Assembly (NCBI RefSeq): GCF_916858675.1
Contig: NZ_CAKASM010000001.1
Span: 496,001 to 560,000 of the forward strand
Reading direction: 5' to 3'
Source: Sphingomonas sp. Leaf21
GTDB lineage: Bacteria > Pseudomonadota > Alphaproteobacteria > Sphingomonadales > Sphingomonadaceae
Length of the DNA: 64,000 nt
The notes beneath the pieces are model-generated. The model searched no databases. It saw only the letters and a list, made by a program, of their open reading frames with translations, and had not been told where the DNA came from. The translations under genes were made by a program, and so were the position numbers. Positions 63,872 to 64,000 of this stretch are shown here, one piece after another. The first letter of the stretch is position 1. The number at the start of each line of letters is the position of its first letter.

Positions 63872-64000
63872 ATGAGGAAGACTATCGTTGCGGCCGCATT
63901 GGGGGCGACCGCGCTGACTGCTATCATGCCGACGGGCGTTTCGGCCCAGTCCGCGCAAACGGGCAAGATCACCCGGCATTTCGACATTCCGTCGGGTAGC
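63872..64000 (+). CDS. STN-domain TonB-dependent receptor, N-terminal fragment
   Basis: ATG 63872 opens a frame to the window edge (43 codons). The protein starts with a signal peptide (RKTIVAAALGATALTAIMP) and continues ITRHFDIPSGS, the beginning of the secretin/TonB short N-terminal domain. Receptors or FecR-linked transducers begin this way; a TonB receptor is the likely whole. Its position after the GH operon suggests uptake of the released sugars. Confidence 0.65.
   Translation, partial: MRKTIVAAALGATALTAIMPTGVSAQSAQTGKITRHFDIPSGS

Overview
The window reads as chromosomal DNA of a Sphingomonas-like alphaproteobacterium. GC is high throughout. It carries large TonB-dependent receptors, tandem flavin-dependent halogenase genes beside a receptor, many Tat or Sec exported glycoside hydrolases, and lysA-type housekeeping genes. 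I saw no rRNA, tRNA, CRISPR array or intact mobile element. The only mobile DNA is a short transposase remnant near 52 kb.

Layout. (1) 1-5.7 kb: 5-oxoproline uptake and opening (DUF979 and DUF969 transporter subunits, a winged-helix regulator, a fused 5-oxoprolinase). (2) 5.7-13.1 kb: two paralogous MacB/FtsX-type permeases divergent from an NtrC-like response regulator with a decayed AAA+ domain and its histidine kinase. (3) 13.1-18.4 kb: MFS transporter, YaiI/YqxD protein, an FKBP isomerase whose signal peptide is out of frame, a TIM-barrel isomerase-like protein, and an inactive-looking MA-clan peptidase-like protein. (4) 18.5-39.5 kb: a polysaccharide utilisation region with GH27, GH5 and GH3 enzymes, an SGNH esterase, a ROK regulator lacking a standard start codon, a 1109-residue TonB receptor, two complete halogenases flanking a degenerate FAD paralogue, a JmjC/cupin-like protein, a CE2-type esterase, a NodB-type deacetylase, a carboxylesterase and a second GH5. 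This set fits an acetylated galacto(gluco)mannan. (5) 39.7-45.5 kb: small proteins, lysA, a TupA-like ATP-grasp gene between two lipoprotein genes, and a membrane metallophosphoesterase. (6) 45.6-51.8 kb: a siderophore-type TonB receptor behind a Fur-box-like palindrome, two aldo/keto reductases, LysR and ArsR regulators with candidate operators, and an SDR. (7) 51.8-52.1 kb: SDR and IS256-type transposase remnants. (8) 52.1-64 kb: a second glycan region with GH29 divergent from a six-gene run (GH43, GH43, GH97, GH43, GH27, GH51), then the start of another STN-type TonB receptor. Arabinose-, galactose- and fucose-bearing side chains are the likely targets.

How it works together: outer-membrane receptors would import oligosaccharides trimmed by exported GH and CE enzymes, with ROK as the sugar-sensing regulator of the first region. 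The most intriguing unit is the receptor, halogenase, degenerate halogenase, halogenase and JmjC-cupin block (26-35 kb). Its parts are recognisable families, but its substrate and role cannot be read from the sequence.
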